From contig QKGW01000200.1 in assembly GCA_003250275.1 (NCBI GenBank), positions 1 through 6,225 of the forward strand: a stretch of DNA of 6,225 bases, given 5' to 3'. The notes beneath the pieces are model-generated. The model had not been told where the DNA came from, made no database searches, and was given only the letters and a program-made list of their open reading frames with translations. Origin of the DNA: Alphaproteobacteria bacterium. Its GTDB lineage: Bacteria; Pseudomonadota; Alphaproteobacteria; Rhodospirillales; Rhodospirillaceae. Position 1 is the stretch's first letter; each line of letters starts with the position of its first letter. Below are positions 1 to 5,823 of the stretch, one piece after another. A program made the position numbers and the translations under genes.

Positions 1-345
1 GTGGCGCTGCTCGCTGCGGTGTGGCTGGTCGGCAACCTGATCAGCCGCAGCCTCGGCCTGCCGTTCCCCGGCGCCATCGTCGGTCTCGGTCTGATGCTCG
101 CACTGCTCCTCACCGGTTGGGTCAAGCCGCACGCGGTGCGCCGAGGTGCGAAGTTCCTGATCGGCGAGATGCTGCTGTTCTTCGTGCCCGCGGTGCTCGC
201 GGTGCTCGACCACGCCGACTGGCTTTCGGTCACCGGGCTCAAGCTCTTCGCCGCGGTGCTGATCGGCACCGTGCTGGTGATGCTCGGTACCGCGTTCGCC
301 GTCGATCTCTCTTACCGCTGGTGGGTGCGCCATGCCGTCCGCTGA
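1..345 (+). CDS. LrgA/CidA family holin-like membrane protein (5' end outside window)
   Basis: This is a small hydrophobic protein of the LrgA/CidA family, inner-membrane proteins first described as holin/antiholin-like regulators of murein hydrolases and later linked to export of small metabolites such as pyruvate. The visible 114 residues hold the family hallmark LGLPFPGAIVGL at about 18-29, the segment KFLIGEMLLFFVPAVLAVLD at about 51-70, and three to four hydrophobic spans, ending in a short basic tail (RWWVRHAVR). The first codon in the window is GTG, but family members usually have some 10-20 more residues before the first hydrophobic span and no ribosome site can be seen, so the true start probably lies left of the window. 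The end overlaps the LrgB-type gene by 14 bases, which suggests co-translation. Family assignment is firm; the physiological role in this organism is unknown. Confidence 0.88.
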   Translation: MALLAAVWLVGNLISRSLGLPFPGAIVGLGLMLALLLTGWVKPHAVRRGAKFLIGEMLLFFVPAVLAVLDHADWLSVTGLKLFAAVLIGTVLVMLGTAFAVDLSYRWWVRHAVR

Positions 346-1030
346 ATTCCTCGCCAACGCCGCGATCTGGTCGGCCGCCACCGTCGCCGCCTACCTCGTC
401 GCCCGCGCGTTGCACCGCAAGGTCCACCACTGGGCGCTCTCGCCCCTGATCGTCGCGCCCGCGATCCTGCTCGTCGCCGCGCTCGCCACCAAGGTCGGCT
501 ACGCGCCTTACATCGCCGGCACGCACTGGCTGATGCTCGCGCTCGGCCCGGCGACGGTCGCCTTCGCGCTGCCGATCTACGAGCACCGCTCCACCATCCG
601 CCGCCTCTGGCCGGTGCTGGTGGTCGGCGTCGTCGTCGGCTCCGGCATCGCGCTCGCGAGCGCCTGGGGCCTCGCCGCCGCGTTCGGCCTCTCGGACTCG
701 CTCGCCCTGTCGCTGCTGCCGCGCTCGATGAGTATGCCCTTCGCCCTCATCGTCGCGCAGGACGTCGGCGGCGTGCCCGATCTCACCGCGGTGTTCGTGG
801 TGCTGACCGCGGTGGTCGGCGTCGCCATCGGCGAGATCCTGCTCAAGTGGCTGCCGCTCACCTCGGCGCTTGCGCGCGGTTCTCTGTTCGGCATGGGTGC
901 GCACGGCGCGGGCGTCGCCAAGGCCACCGAGATCGGTGGCGAGGAAGGCTCGATCGCCGGTCTGGTGATGATCCTCTCGGGCGTCGTCAACGTTCTCGCC
1001 GCGCCGCTGATCGTTCTGATCATCCAGTAA
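332..1030 (+). CDS. LrgB/CidB family membrane protein
   Basis: This is the partner of the upstream LrgA-type gene: a 232-residue polytopic inner-membrane protein, the normal length for LrgB. Family landmarks are LGPATVAFALPIYEHR at 71-86, the loop LLPRSMSMPFAL at 128-139 (canonical members read more like LLPKSVTTPIA), and the C-terminal GMGAHGAGVAKATEIGGEEG at 187-206, followed by a last hydrophobic stretch ending in IVLIIQ. About six to seven membrane spans can be drawn. The ATG at 332 lies inside the end of the preceding gene; a weak GGTGGG at 320-325 could serve as ribosome site, so translational coupling is likely. Known members act with LrgA/CidA in programmed lysis or in uptake and export of pyruvate or glycolate (the plant PLGG1 is a fusion of the two). 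The substrate here cannot be read from sequence. Confidence 0.92.
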   Translation: MPSAEFLANAAIWSAATVAAYLVARALHRKVHHWALSPLIVAPAILLVAALATKVGYAPYIAGTHWLMLALGPATVAFALPIYEHRSTIRRLWPVLVVGVVVGSGIALASAWGLAAAFGLSDSLALSLLPRSMSMPFALIVAQDVGGVPDLTAVFVVLTAVVGVAIGEILLKWLPLTSALARGSLFGMGAHGAGVAKATEIGGEEGSIAGLVMILSGVVNVLAAPLIVLIIQ

Positions 1031-1051
1031 TTCTTCCCGCCATTTGACAAA

Positions 1052-1087
1052 CCCCTGCCGGAACCACACATGGAACCCCGGCAGGGG
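1052..1087 (+). other. Perfect 10-bp stem-loop between the lrgB-type gene and the reductase gene
   Basis: The arm CCCCTGCCGG (1052-1061) is exactly complementary to CCGGCAGGGG (1078-1087), with a 16-base loop in which GGAACC occurs twice (1060-1065 and 1072-1077). No run of T follows directly; the nearest is TTTT at 1102-1105, so this is not a textbook intrinsic terminator. A TTGACA (1044-1049) sits just before the left arm, but no convincing -10 box lies 16-18 bases downstream. The element could weaken read-through from the lrgAB pair, form part of the reductase leader, or be a protein-binding repeat. The pairing is seen directly; the role is open. Confidence 0.6.
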
Positions 1088-1114
1088 ATGGCCACACCCA
1101 CTTTTGTAACTGAT

Positions 1115-1118
1115 GAGG
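1115..1118 (+). promoter_or_regulatory. Ribosome binding site that sets the reductase start
   Basis: GAGG, 8 bases ahead of the ATG at 1127, is the only good Shine-Dalgarno match near the candidate starts. It supports 1127 over the in-frame ATG codons at 1070 and 1088. The ATG at 1070 lies inside the loop of the upstream stem-loop, and the extra residues it would add do not resemble the family. Confidence 0.7.
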
Positions 1119-1126
1119 TTTCGATT

Positions 1127-2185
1127 ATGCCGACCCTTTTCGAGCCGCTGAAGGTGGGGGCGCTGACCCTGCCGAACCGCGTATTCATGGCGCCGCTCAC
1201 CCGCGCACGGTCCGGGGACAGCCGCATTCCCAACGATCTGATGGCCGAGTACTACGCCCAGCGCGCCGGCGCCGGCCTGATCCTCACCGAGGCGACCTCG
1301 GTCGACCCGATGGGTATCGGCTACGCCGCGACGCCGGGCATCTGGTCCGACGAACAGGTGGCGGGCTGGAAGAAGATCACCGACGCCGTCCACGCCAAGG
1401 ACGGGCGGATTTTCCTCCAGCTCTGGCACGTCGGCCGGATTTCCGACCCGAGCTTCCTCGGCGGCCAGCCGCCGGTGGCGCCGTCGGCGATCGCCGCCGA
1501 GGGCCACGTCAGCCTGCTGCGTCCGATGCGTCCGTATCCGGTGCCGCGCGCGCTCGACCGCGATGAAATCCCCGGCATCGTCGCCGCCTATCGTCAGGGC
1601 GCGGCCAACGCCAAGAAGGCGGGTTTCGACGGCGTTGAGCTGCACGGCGCGAACGGCTACCTGCTCGACCAGTTCCTCCAGGACAAGACCAACCGCCGCA
1701 CCGACGAGTACGGCGGGCCGATCGAGAACCGCGCGCGCCTGATGCTCGAAGCGGTGGACGCCGCGATCGCCGAATGGGGCGCGGACCGGGTCGGCCTGCA
1801 CATCGCGCCGCGCGGCGATAGCCACGACATGGGCGACAGCAACCCGCTCGCGACCTTCGGCTACGTCGCCGAGGAGATGCGCAAGCGCCGCATCGCCTTC
1901 ATCTTCGCCCGCGAGTCCCAGGCGCCGGGGCGGATCGGGCCGGAGCTCAAGCGCCTGTTCGGCGGGGTGTTCGTCGCCAACCAGGATCTCGACCTCGCCA
2001 CCGCCCAGTCGTTGCTCGACAAGGGCGAGGCGGACGCGGTTTCCTGGGGCAAGCTCTACATCGCCAACCCGGACCTGGTGCGCCGCCTGCGCGACGGCGC
2101 GCCGCTCAATCCGCCGGACGCCGATACCTTCTACCAGGGCGACGCGCACGGCTACACCGACTACCCGGCGCTCGCGCTCGCCTGA
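1127..2185 (+). CDS. XenB-like alkene/xenobiotic reductase, Old Yellow Enzyme family
   Basis: This is an FMN-dependent, NAD(P)H-using ene-reductase of the Old Yellow Enzyme family, 352 residues, a soluble TIM-barrel enzyme. Such enzymes reduce activated C=C bonds and, in the XenB/NemA branch, nitrate esters and nitroaromatics. The N-terminus (LFEPLKVGALTLPNRVFMAP) is typical. Thr25 in APLTR is the flavin-tuning residue, Trp100 lies in QLWHVGRIS, and His173/Asn176 with Tyr178 in HGANGY form the substrate-binding and proton-donor set. The stretch APSAIAAEGHVSLLRP (118-133) and APRGDSHDMGDSNP (227-240) match the XenB style as I remember it. Two sites differ from the yeast enzyme: His225 stands where it has an FMN-contacting Arg, and Lys309 (WGKLYIANPDL) where many have the phosphate-binding Arg. 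The His appears shared by XenB-like proteins. It is probably a single transcription unit, closed by its own terminator. The natural substrate is unknown; no regulator gene lies beside it. Confidence 0.93.
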   Translation: MPTLFEPLKVGALTLPNRVFMAPLTRARSGDSRIPNDLMAEYYAQRAGAGLILTEATSVDPMGIGYAATPGIWSDEQVAGWKKITDAVHAKDGRIFLQLWHVGRISDPSFLGGQPPVAPSAIAAEGHVSLLRPMRPYPVPRALDRDEIPGIVAAYRQGAANAKKAGFDGVELHGANGYLLDQFLQDKTNRRTDEYGGPIENRARLMLEAVDAAIAEWGADRVGLHIAPRGDSHDMGDSNPLATFGYVAEEMRKRRIAFIFARESQAPGRIGPELKRLFGGVFVANQDLDLATAQSLLDKGEADAVSWGKLYIANPDLVRRLRDGAPLNPPDADTFYQGDAHGYTDYPALALA

Positions 2186-2225
2186 CCCGGCGGTTGTGCC
2201 GCGCCGCAGGTGATGTCATCTATAG

Positions 2226-2253
2226 AAGCGTCCCGCCCCGGCGGGACGCTTTT
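2226..2253 (+). terminator. Intrinsic (Rho-independent) terminator of the reductase gene
   Basis: AGCGTCCCGC (2227-2236), a four-base loop CCCG, and the exact complement GCGGGACGCT (2241-2250) make a GC-rich stem of at least 10 pairs, extended by A2226-T2251. The stem runs into TTTTCGCTT. It lies 41 bases after the reductase stop and ahead of the rhomboid gene, so it separates the two transcription units. Confidence 0.88.
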
Positions 2254-2279
2254 CGCTTGAGCCGGGAGCCGCCCGACGG

Positions 2280-3089
2280 ATGTTCTTTCTGCCGCTATAC
2301 GACGATAACCCGAGCAGCCCGGCCTACGTGACCTGGGCGCTGATCACCCTGTGCGTCGCGGTGTTCCTCTGGCAGAGCGGCCTCACCGACGCCCAGGCGC
2401 GGCTCGCCGCCCTGCAATACGGCATGGTGCCGGAAATCCTCCTCGGCTCGTCCGAACTCCCCGCCCAGTACCGCGTCGTCAATCCCTGGCTGACGCCGCT
2501 CACCTCGATGTTCATGCACGGCGGCCTGCTGCACCTCGGCGGCAACATGCTGTTCCTCTGGATCTTCGGCAACAACGTCGAGGACTCGGTGGGGCGGCTG
2601 CGCTACCTGCTGTTCTACGTGCTCTGCGGCTACGCGGCGGCGTTGTTCCAGGCGGTGATCAATCTCCATTCGGTGGTGCCGATGGTCGGCGCTTCGGGCG
2701 CGATCGCGGGCGTGCTCGGCGCGTATGCGCTGCTCTTCCCCAAGGCCAACGTACGCACTCTCGTCGTCGTCATCGTGTTCTTCCGCATCGTCACGATTCC
2801 CGCCGCCGCGATCCTGATCGGCTGGTTCCTGATGCAGACGATCGGCGGCCTGCAGGCCGCGCCGCACGCGGGCGGGGGCGGGGTCGCGTACTTCGCTCAC
2901 GTCGGTGGGTTCATCGCCGGGGCGCTGCTGATTTTCGTGATGCGCAAGCCCGGCGTGCGGCTGTTCGCGCCGCCGCGCACGCCAGCCTTCGAGATCAGCC
3001 CGATCACCATGCCGTCGCAGCGGCGGGGCCGTTCGCGGGTTCCCGATTCCGGTTCCGATCCATGGGATAAACCGTGGACCAAGCGCTGA
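2280..3089 (+). CDS. Rhomboid family intramembrane serine protease
   Basis: This is a 269-residue polytopic membrane protease that cleaves membrane-anchored proteins inside the bilayer. The rhomboid core is complete: HGGLLHLGGNMLFLWIFGN (80-98) with the conserved His85 and oxyanion-type Asn89, the catalytic serine Ser139 in GASGAIAG (137-144), and the catalytic His207 in HVGG. Spans fall at roughly 17-34, 84-100, 108-128, 133-153, 158-188 and 203-222, the basic six-helix bacterial form without an added seventh helix. The loop before the last helix carries a glycine-rich stretch (HAGGGG), making the Ser-His distance 68 residues, longer than the 53 I recall for E. coli GlpG. The C-terminal 45 or so residues are proline- and arginine-rich and probably cytoplasmic. 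GGGAG at 2264-2268 lies 11 bases before the ATG, a little far but usable. Substrates cannot be predicted. Confidence 0.95.
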   Translation: MFFLPLYDDNPSSPAYVTWALITLCVAVFLWQSGLTDAQARLAALQYGMVPEILLGSSELPAQYRVVNPWLTPLTSMFMHGGLLHLGGNMLFLWIFGNNVEDSVGRLRYLLFYVLCGYAAALFQAVINLHSVVPMVGASGAIAGVLGAYALLFPKANVRTLVVVIVFFRIVTIPAAAILIGWFLMQTIGGLQAAPHAGGGGVAYFAHVGGFIAGALLIFVMRKPGVRLFAPPRTPAFEISPITMPSQRRGRSRVPDSGSDPWDKPWTKR

Positions 3090-3122
3090 CAGGCGCATTC
3101 CCTATATAAATTCTAAAAACTA

Positions 3123-3152
3123 TCAAGGAGTTGCGCGCGCTTAACTCCTTGA
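3123..3152. promoter_or_regulatory. Operator-like inverted repeat overlapping the iron operon promoter
   Basis: TCAAGGAGTT (3123-3132) and its exact complement AACTCCTTGA (3143-3152) flank a 10-base centre, giving a perfect 10+10 inverted repeat. Its right arm includes the first four bases of the -35 box, so a bound protein would block RNA polymerase. There is no T-run after it, so it is a poor terminator for the rhomboid gene. The arms do not match a Fur box, the RirA IRO motif or the Irr ICE box as I know them. The repeat is seen directly; the role as an operator is inferred from its position. Confidence 0.6.
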
Positions 3153-3176
3153 CATGCGAACGCGTCGCAATATCAT
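3149..3176 (+). promoter_or_regulatory. Sigma70-type promoter of the iron uptake operon
   Basis: TTGACA (3149-3154, perfect -35) and TATCAT (3171-3176, five of six -10 matches) are 16 bases apart. Transcription would start near 3183, giving a leader of about 46 bases before the permease ATG. An AT-rich stretch (3101-3124) lies upstream in otherwise GC-rich DNA. It is the strongest promoter-like sequence in the window and points at the FTR1/P19 genes. Confidence 0.72.
3155..3169. repeat. Small inverted repeat filling the -35/-10 spacer
   Basis: TGCGA (3155-3159) and TCGCA (3165-3169) are exact complements around ACGCG, exactly between the two promoter boxes. A spacer palindrome is a common repressor target, but a 5+5 repeat in GC-rich DNA can also arise by chance. 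Confidence 0.35.
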
Positions 3177-3195
3177 CCGCGAACGAACGAAATTC

Positions 3196-3210
3196 GGACT
3201 GATCTAGTCC
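3196..3210 (+). other. Short hairpin in the leader of the iron operon mRNA
   Basis: GGACT (3196-3200) pairs exactly with AGTCC (3206-3210) around a 5-base loop, inside the predicted 5' leader and ending 8 bases before the ribosome site GGAGGG (3219-3224). With only five pairs it is weak. It may be incidental or may protect the 5' end of the transcript. Confidence 0.35.
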
Positions 3211-3228
3211 AGGTTTGCGGAGGGTGCG

Positions 3229-5151
3229 ATGTACGGGGCAGGGATTCGGGCTTTCGTGTTGGCCGTGGCGCTGGCGTTCGGGCTGGCGCCGGCGGCGCAC
3301 GCGGCCCCCGATTATCGCGGCCTCGTCGACCGCATCGACGCACTTCTGACCGAAGCCGCGGCCGATTACGACGCGGGCCGCGCCGAGCAGGCGCGCGGCA
3401 AGGTGCAGAAGTCGTACTTCGAGATTTTCGAGAACCTCGAAGGGCCGATCCGCGTCAACGTCTCCGCCAAGCGCAGCTTCGAACTCGAAAGCGAGTTCGG
3501 CAAGATCCGCAAGCTGATCAAGGACGGCGTGCCGCCCGCCGAAGTGCGCGCCCGCATCGAGGCGCACGTCGCCGGCCTCGACCGGCTCGTGCCCGAGCTC
3601 GAGCGGGGCTTCCAGATCAAGGCCGAGTCCACTCAGCCGCTCGCGGCTCCGGCGGACGCGCCCAAGACCGTCGCGCCGCATTGGGCGAAAATCGCCGATG
3701 CGATCTCCGCTGACCTGCGCGCCGGGGCGGAGGCCTACGCCGCGGGCGATGCCGCCGCCGCCAGGACCGCGATCACCCGTGCGCAGTTCGAGGGCTACAA
3801 GAACTCGCTGCTCGAAACCGCGATCCGCCGCCACCTCTCGCAGCGCCAGGACGCCGCGATCAACGCCGAGTTCGGGCGCATCCTCGGCCTCGTGCGCGAC
3901 GGCGATAAGCCCACCAAGGTCGCGGCCTCGGGCGTGGTGCTCGCCGACGAAATCCGCTCCTACCTCCCCGGATTGCCGCTGATCGGCGCAGCCGCGGAGG
4001 AGGCCAAGGCCGCTTCCGAGGCCGCCGCGGTCGATTGGGGCAAGGTCGTCGCCGACGTGATGGCGGAGATCGACGGCGCGATCGCCAACCCCAACCGCGA
4101 GGCCGCGGTCTCCGACGTGCAGGACGCCTACTTCGACCTCTTCGAGGCGAGCGGCATGGAAGGCCGCATCGGCGCGCGCGACGCCGGGTTCAAGACCGAA
4201 CTCGAAGGCCACTTCTCGCGCATCGCCGCGATGCTCTCGGCGGGCCGCCCCGACGCCGAGCTGGCCAAGGCCCGCGCCGCGATGGCCGACGACATGGCGC
4301 GCGCCGCGAAGCTGCTCGGCGGCGGCGGCGATTCGCCCTTCGCGTTGTTCGTCTACGCGCTGATGATCCTGCTGCGCGAGGGCGTCGAGGCGATGCTGAT
4401 CGTCGCCGCGATCATCGCCTACCTCGCCAAGACCGGCCATTCCGACAAAATCGGCGTGATCCGCAACAGCGTCGCGGTCGCGCTCGGGCTCTCGGTGGTG
4501 ACCGCGGTCGCGGTCAAGCTGGTGTTCGACGCCTCCGCCGCGAGCCAGGAAGTGCTTGAAGGTGCGACGATGCTGCTCGCCGCCGTGGTGCTGTTCTCGA
4601 TGAGCTACTGGCTGATCTCGAAGGCCGAGGCCGAGCAGTGGATGGCCTACATCCGCGACAAGGTTGGCGGTTCGCTCTCCTCGGGCTCGCTTAAGGCGCT
4701 GTGGTTCGCGAGCTTCCTCGCGGTCTATCGCGAGGGGGCGGAGACCGTGCTGTTCTACCAGGCGCTGGTCTCGGGCGCGGACGCGACCGGCAACCTCGCG
4801 ATCGCGGGCGGCTTCGGTGCGGGCTGCGTCGGGCTCGGGGCGATCTACCTGGCGATGCGCTACGGCGCGATGAAGCTGGCGATCCGCCCGTTCTTCATGA
4901 TCACCGGCGGGCTGCTCTACCTCATGGCGTTCGTCTTCGCCGGCAAGGGGGTGATGGAGCTGGTCGAGGGCCGGGTGATCCAGCCGAAGCTGGTGCCGTG
5001 GCTGCCGGAATTCTCGCCGCTCGGCATCTTCCCCTACTGGCAGACCGCGCTGCCGCAGTTCGCGCTGATCGCCGCCGCGCTCGTCGCCGCGCTGGTGCTG
5101 ATGCGCCGCCGTACCGCGATGGTCGCCGAGATGGAGGCGTCGCGCCGCTGA
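3229..5151 (+). CDS. FTR1-family iron permease with periplasmic N-terminal domain (FetM-like)
   Basis: This is an inner-membrane iron permease, 640 residues, of the FetM/Cj1658 type. A signal peptide (hydrophobic 7-22, AHA at 23-25, cleavage probably after residue 25) leads to a periplasmic region up to about 365, built from three similar helical modules (about 29-125, 152-250 and 270-363). The FTR1 domain follows, with about seven helices (near 369-399, 408-433, 442-464, 488-512, 522-545, 550-572 and 608-626). Both REXXE iron-carrying motifs are intact: REGVE at 383-387 in the first helix and REGAE at 501-505 in the fourth. EGATMLLAAVVLFSMSYW (444-461) is also typical of the family. In FetMP and p19 systems the permease takes iron from the periplasmic P19/FetP protein, whose gene comes next. 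GGAGGG lies just ahead of the ATG, and a strong promoter with an operator-like repeat precedes it, suggesting metal-responsive control. The transported ion (probably ferrous iron) is inferred from the family. Confidence 0.93.
   Translation: MYGAGIRAFVLAVALAFGLAPAAHAAPDYRGLVDRIDALLTEAAADYDAGRAEQARGKVQKSYFEIFENLEGPIRVNVSAKRSFELESEFGKIRKLIKDGVPPAEVRARIEAHVAGLDRLVPELERGFQIKAESTQPLAAPADAPKTVAPHWAKIADAISADLRAGAEAYAAGDAAAARTAITRAQFEGYKNSLLETAIRRHLSQRQDAAINAEFGRILGLVRDGDKPTKVAASGVVLADEIRSYLPGLPLIGAAAEEAKAASEAAAVDWGKVVADVMAEIDGAIANPNREAAVSDVQDAYFDLFEASGMEGRIGARDAGFKTELEGHFSRIAAMLSAGRPDAELAKARAAMADDMARAAKLLGGGGDSPFALFVYALMILLREGVEAMLIVAAIIAYLAKTGHSDKIGVIRNSVAVALGLSVVTAVAVKLVFDASAASQEVLEGATMLLAAVVLFSMSYWLISKAEAEQWMAYIRDKVGGSLSSGSLKALWFASFLAVYREGAETVLFYQALVSGADATGNLAIAGGFGAGCVGLGAIYLAMRYGAMKLAIRPFFMITGGLLYLMAFVFAGKGVMELVEGRVIQPKLVPWLPEFSPLGIFPYWQTALPQFALIAAALVAALVLMRRRTAMVAEMEASRR
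3313..4317 (+). repeat. Three tandem repeats of a helical module within the permease N-terminus
   Basis: In the translated protein, residues 29-125, 152-250 and 270-363 share one pattern. Each opens with a (Y/W)xxxVxDxI-like helix and a YxAG-like turn or its equivalent. Next comes an aromatic-rich helix (SYFEIFENLEG, AQFEGYKNSLLE, AYFDLFEASGMEG), then an acidic helix (ELESEFGKIRKLIKDG, AINAEFGRILGLVRDG, ELEGHFSRIAAMLSAG), and last an Ala-rich helix with AEVRARIEAHVAGLD or its counterpart. Repeats 1 and 2 are joined by an Ala/Pro linker (139-150), repeats 2 and 3 by an Ala/Glu linker (254-268). The likeness was judged by eye. Confidence 0.7.
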
Positions 5152-5153
5152 TT

Positions 5154-5194
5154 TCCCCCGAAACCGCGCCGCGCGCCGCTCACGAAACGGGGGA
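5154..5194 (+). other. Possible stem between permease and P19 genes
   Basis: TCCCCCG (5154-5160) can pair with CGGGGGA (5188-5194) around a 27-base GC-rich loop, directly after the permease stop codon. No T-run follows. It may influence processing or stability of the two-gene message, but a 7-pair stem with a long loop is weak evidence. Confidence 0.3.
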
Positions 5195-5224
5195 GAGCGG
5201 GGAGCGCTGCGTCCACCGAGAGAC

Positions 5225-5231
5225 AAGGAGG
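5225..5231 (+). promoter_or_regulatory. Strong ribosome binding site of the P19 gene
   Basis: AAGGAGG, a near-perfect Shine-Dalgarno, lies 9 bases before the ATG at 5241. It fixes the start, since the reading frame stays open far upstream. It also suggests high translation, as expected for a periplasmic binding protein needed in excess over its permease. Confidence 0.85.
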
Positions 5232-5240
5232 CATCTGCCC

Positions 5241-5771
5241 ATGAAGTCCACTCTTGCCCTGGCGGCGTTCGCGTCCGCCGCGCTCGCCACCGCCGCCTAC
5301 GCCGACGACGAGTTCAAGGAGTATCCGATCGGCGAGGCGCAGAGCGCCCACAACATCGAGGTCGCCGCCGTCTACCTTTCGCCGATCGACATGGAGCCGC
5401 GCGGTATGGACCTGCCCGCGTCGCAGGCGGACATTCACCTCGAAGCCGACATCCACGCCGAGGAAGGCAACCCGAACGGCTTCGGCGCGGGCGAGTGGGT
5501 GCCGTACCTCACCGTCTCCTACCGCCTCGAAAACGTCGACACTGGGCGCGTGCTCACCGGCAACCTGATGCCGATGGTGGCGGTCGACGGTCCGCACTAC
5601 GGCTCGAACATCAAGATGCCGGGCGCGGGCAACTACAAGCTCACCTACACCGTCGAAAACCCCGGCAAGCAGGGTTTCGGCCGCCACACCGACAAGGCCT
5701 CGGGCGTCGGCGCGTGGTTCCAGCCGTTCAACGTTTCGTATGAATTCAAGTACGTTCCGCTGAAGAAGTAA
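5241..5771 (+). CDS. P19/FetP-type periplasmic iron-transport protein (Tp34 family)
   Basis: This is a secreted periplasmic metal-binding protein, 176 residues, of the family containing Campylobacter P19, E. coli FetP and Treponema Tp34. A signal peptide (hydrophobic 4-19) ends in AYA with cleavage after residue 21; the mature form is an immunoglobulin-like beta sandwich that dimerises in known members. The metal site is visible: His66 and Glu68 in ADIHLEADIHA, Met112, Asp116 and His119 in NLMPMVAVDGPHYG, and His149 in GRHTDK. The spacing from His66 to His119 equals that of the C. jejuni ligands His42, Glu44, Met88, Asp92 and His95 as I recall them. The tail FQPFNVSYEFKYVPLKK is also family-like. 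Homologues bind iron and copper and feed the FTR1 permease. The gene follows the permease after 89 bases and precedes a membrane protein gene. Confidence 0.95.
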   Translation: MKSTLALAAFASAALATAAYADDEFKEYPIGEAQSAHNIEVAAVYLSPIDMEPRGMDLPASQADIHLEADIHAEEGNPNGFGAGEWVPYLTVSYRLENVDTGRVLTGNLMPMVAVDGPHYGSNIKMPGAGNYKLTYTVENPGKQGFGRHTDKASGVGAWFQPFNVSYEFKYVPLKK

Positions 5772-5784
5772 GAGTTTGGTTCAA

Positions 5785-5808
5785 GCGCGGGCGGTGCGCC
5801 GCCCGCGC
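5785..5808 (+). other. Perfect 10-bp GC hairpin between the P19 gene and the next gene
   Basis: GCGCGGGCGG (5785-5794) and CCGCCCGCGC (5799-5808) are exact complements around the loop TGCG, starting 13 bases after the P19 stop. The stem is followed by CAAAGGAA, the ribosome site of the next gene, not by T residues. It is therefore more likely a 3'-end protecting or attenuating hairpin than a full terminator. The structure is seen directly; its effect is inferred. Confidence 0.7.
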
Positions 5809-5823
5809 CAAAGGAATTCCGTC

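Noticed and set aside
1070..1126. Upstream start for the reductase at ATG 1070
   Set aside because: It sits within the stem-loop, has no ribosome site, and adds 19 residues not typical of the family; GAGG before 1127 gives the expected N-terminus.
239..2149. 636-codon open frame on the minus strand
   Set aside because: It lies opposite the lrgB-type gene and the reductase and its translation is Arg/Asp/Gly-rich with no fold or motif, as expected for antisense frames in GC-rich DNA.
3101..3122. Irr-type ICE box around TTCTAAA (3111-3117)
   Set aside because: Only one half-site fits; the expected partner TTTAGAA three bases upstream matches at about three of seven positions.
3123..3152. Intrinsic terminator of the rhomboid gene
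   Set aside because: The inverted repeat is not followed by a T-run and lies over the -35 box of the next operon, so a protein-binding site is the better reading.
3004..5226. 740-codon open frame on the minus strand
   Set aside because: It is the antisense shadow of the FTR1 permease gene, with low-complexity Arg/Asp/Val/Gly content and no recognisable domain.
4701..5240. Upstream extension of the P19 frame to ATG 4701
   Set aside because: It runs out of frame through the permease gene; the signal peptide and AAGGAGG place the start at 5241.
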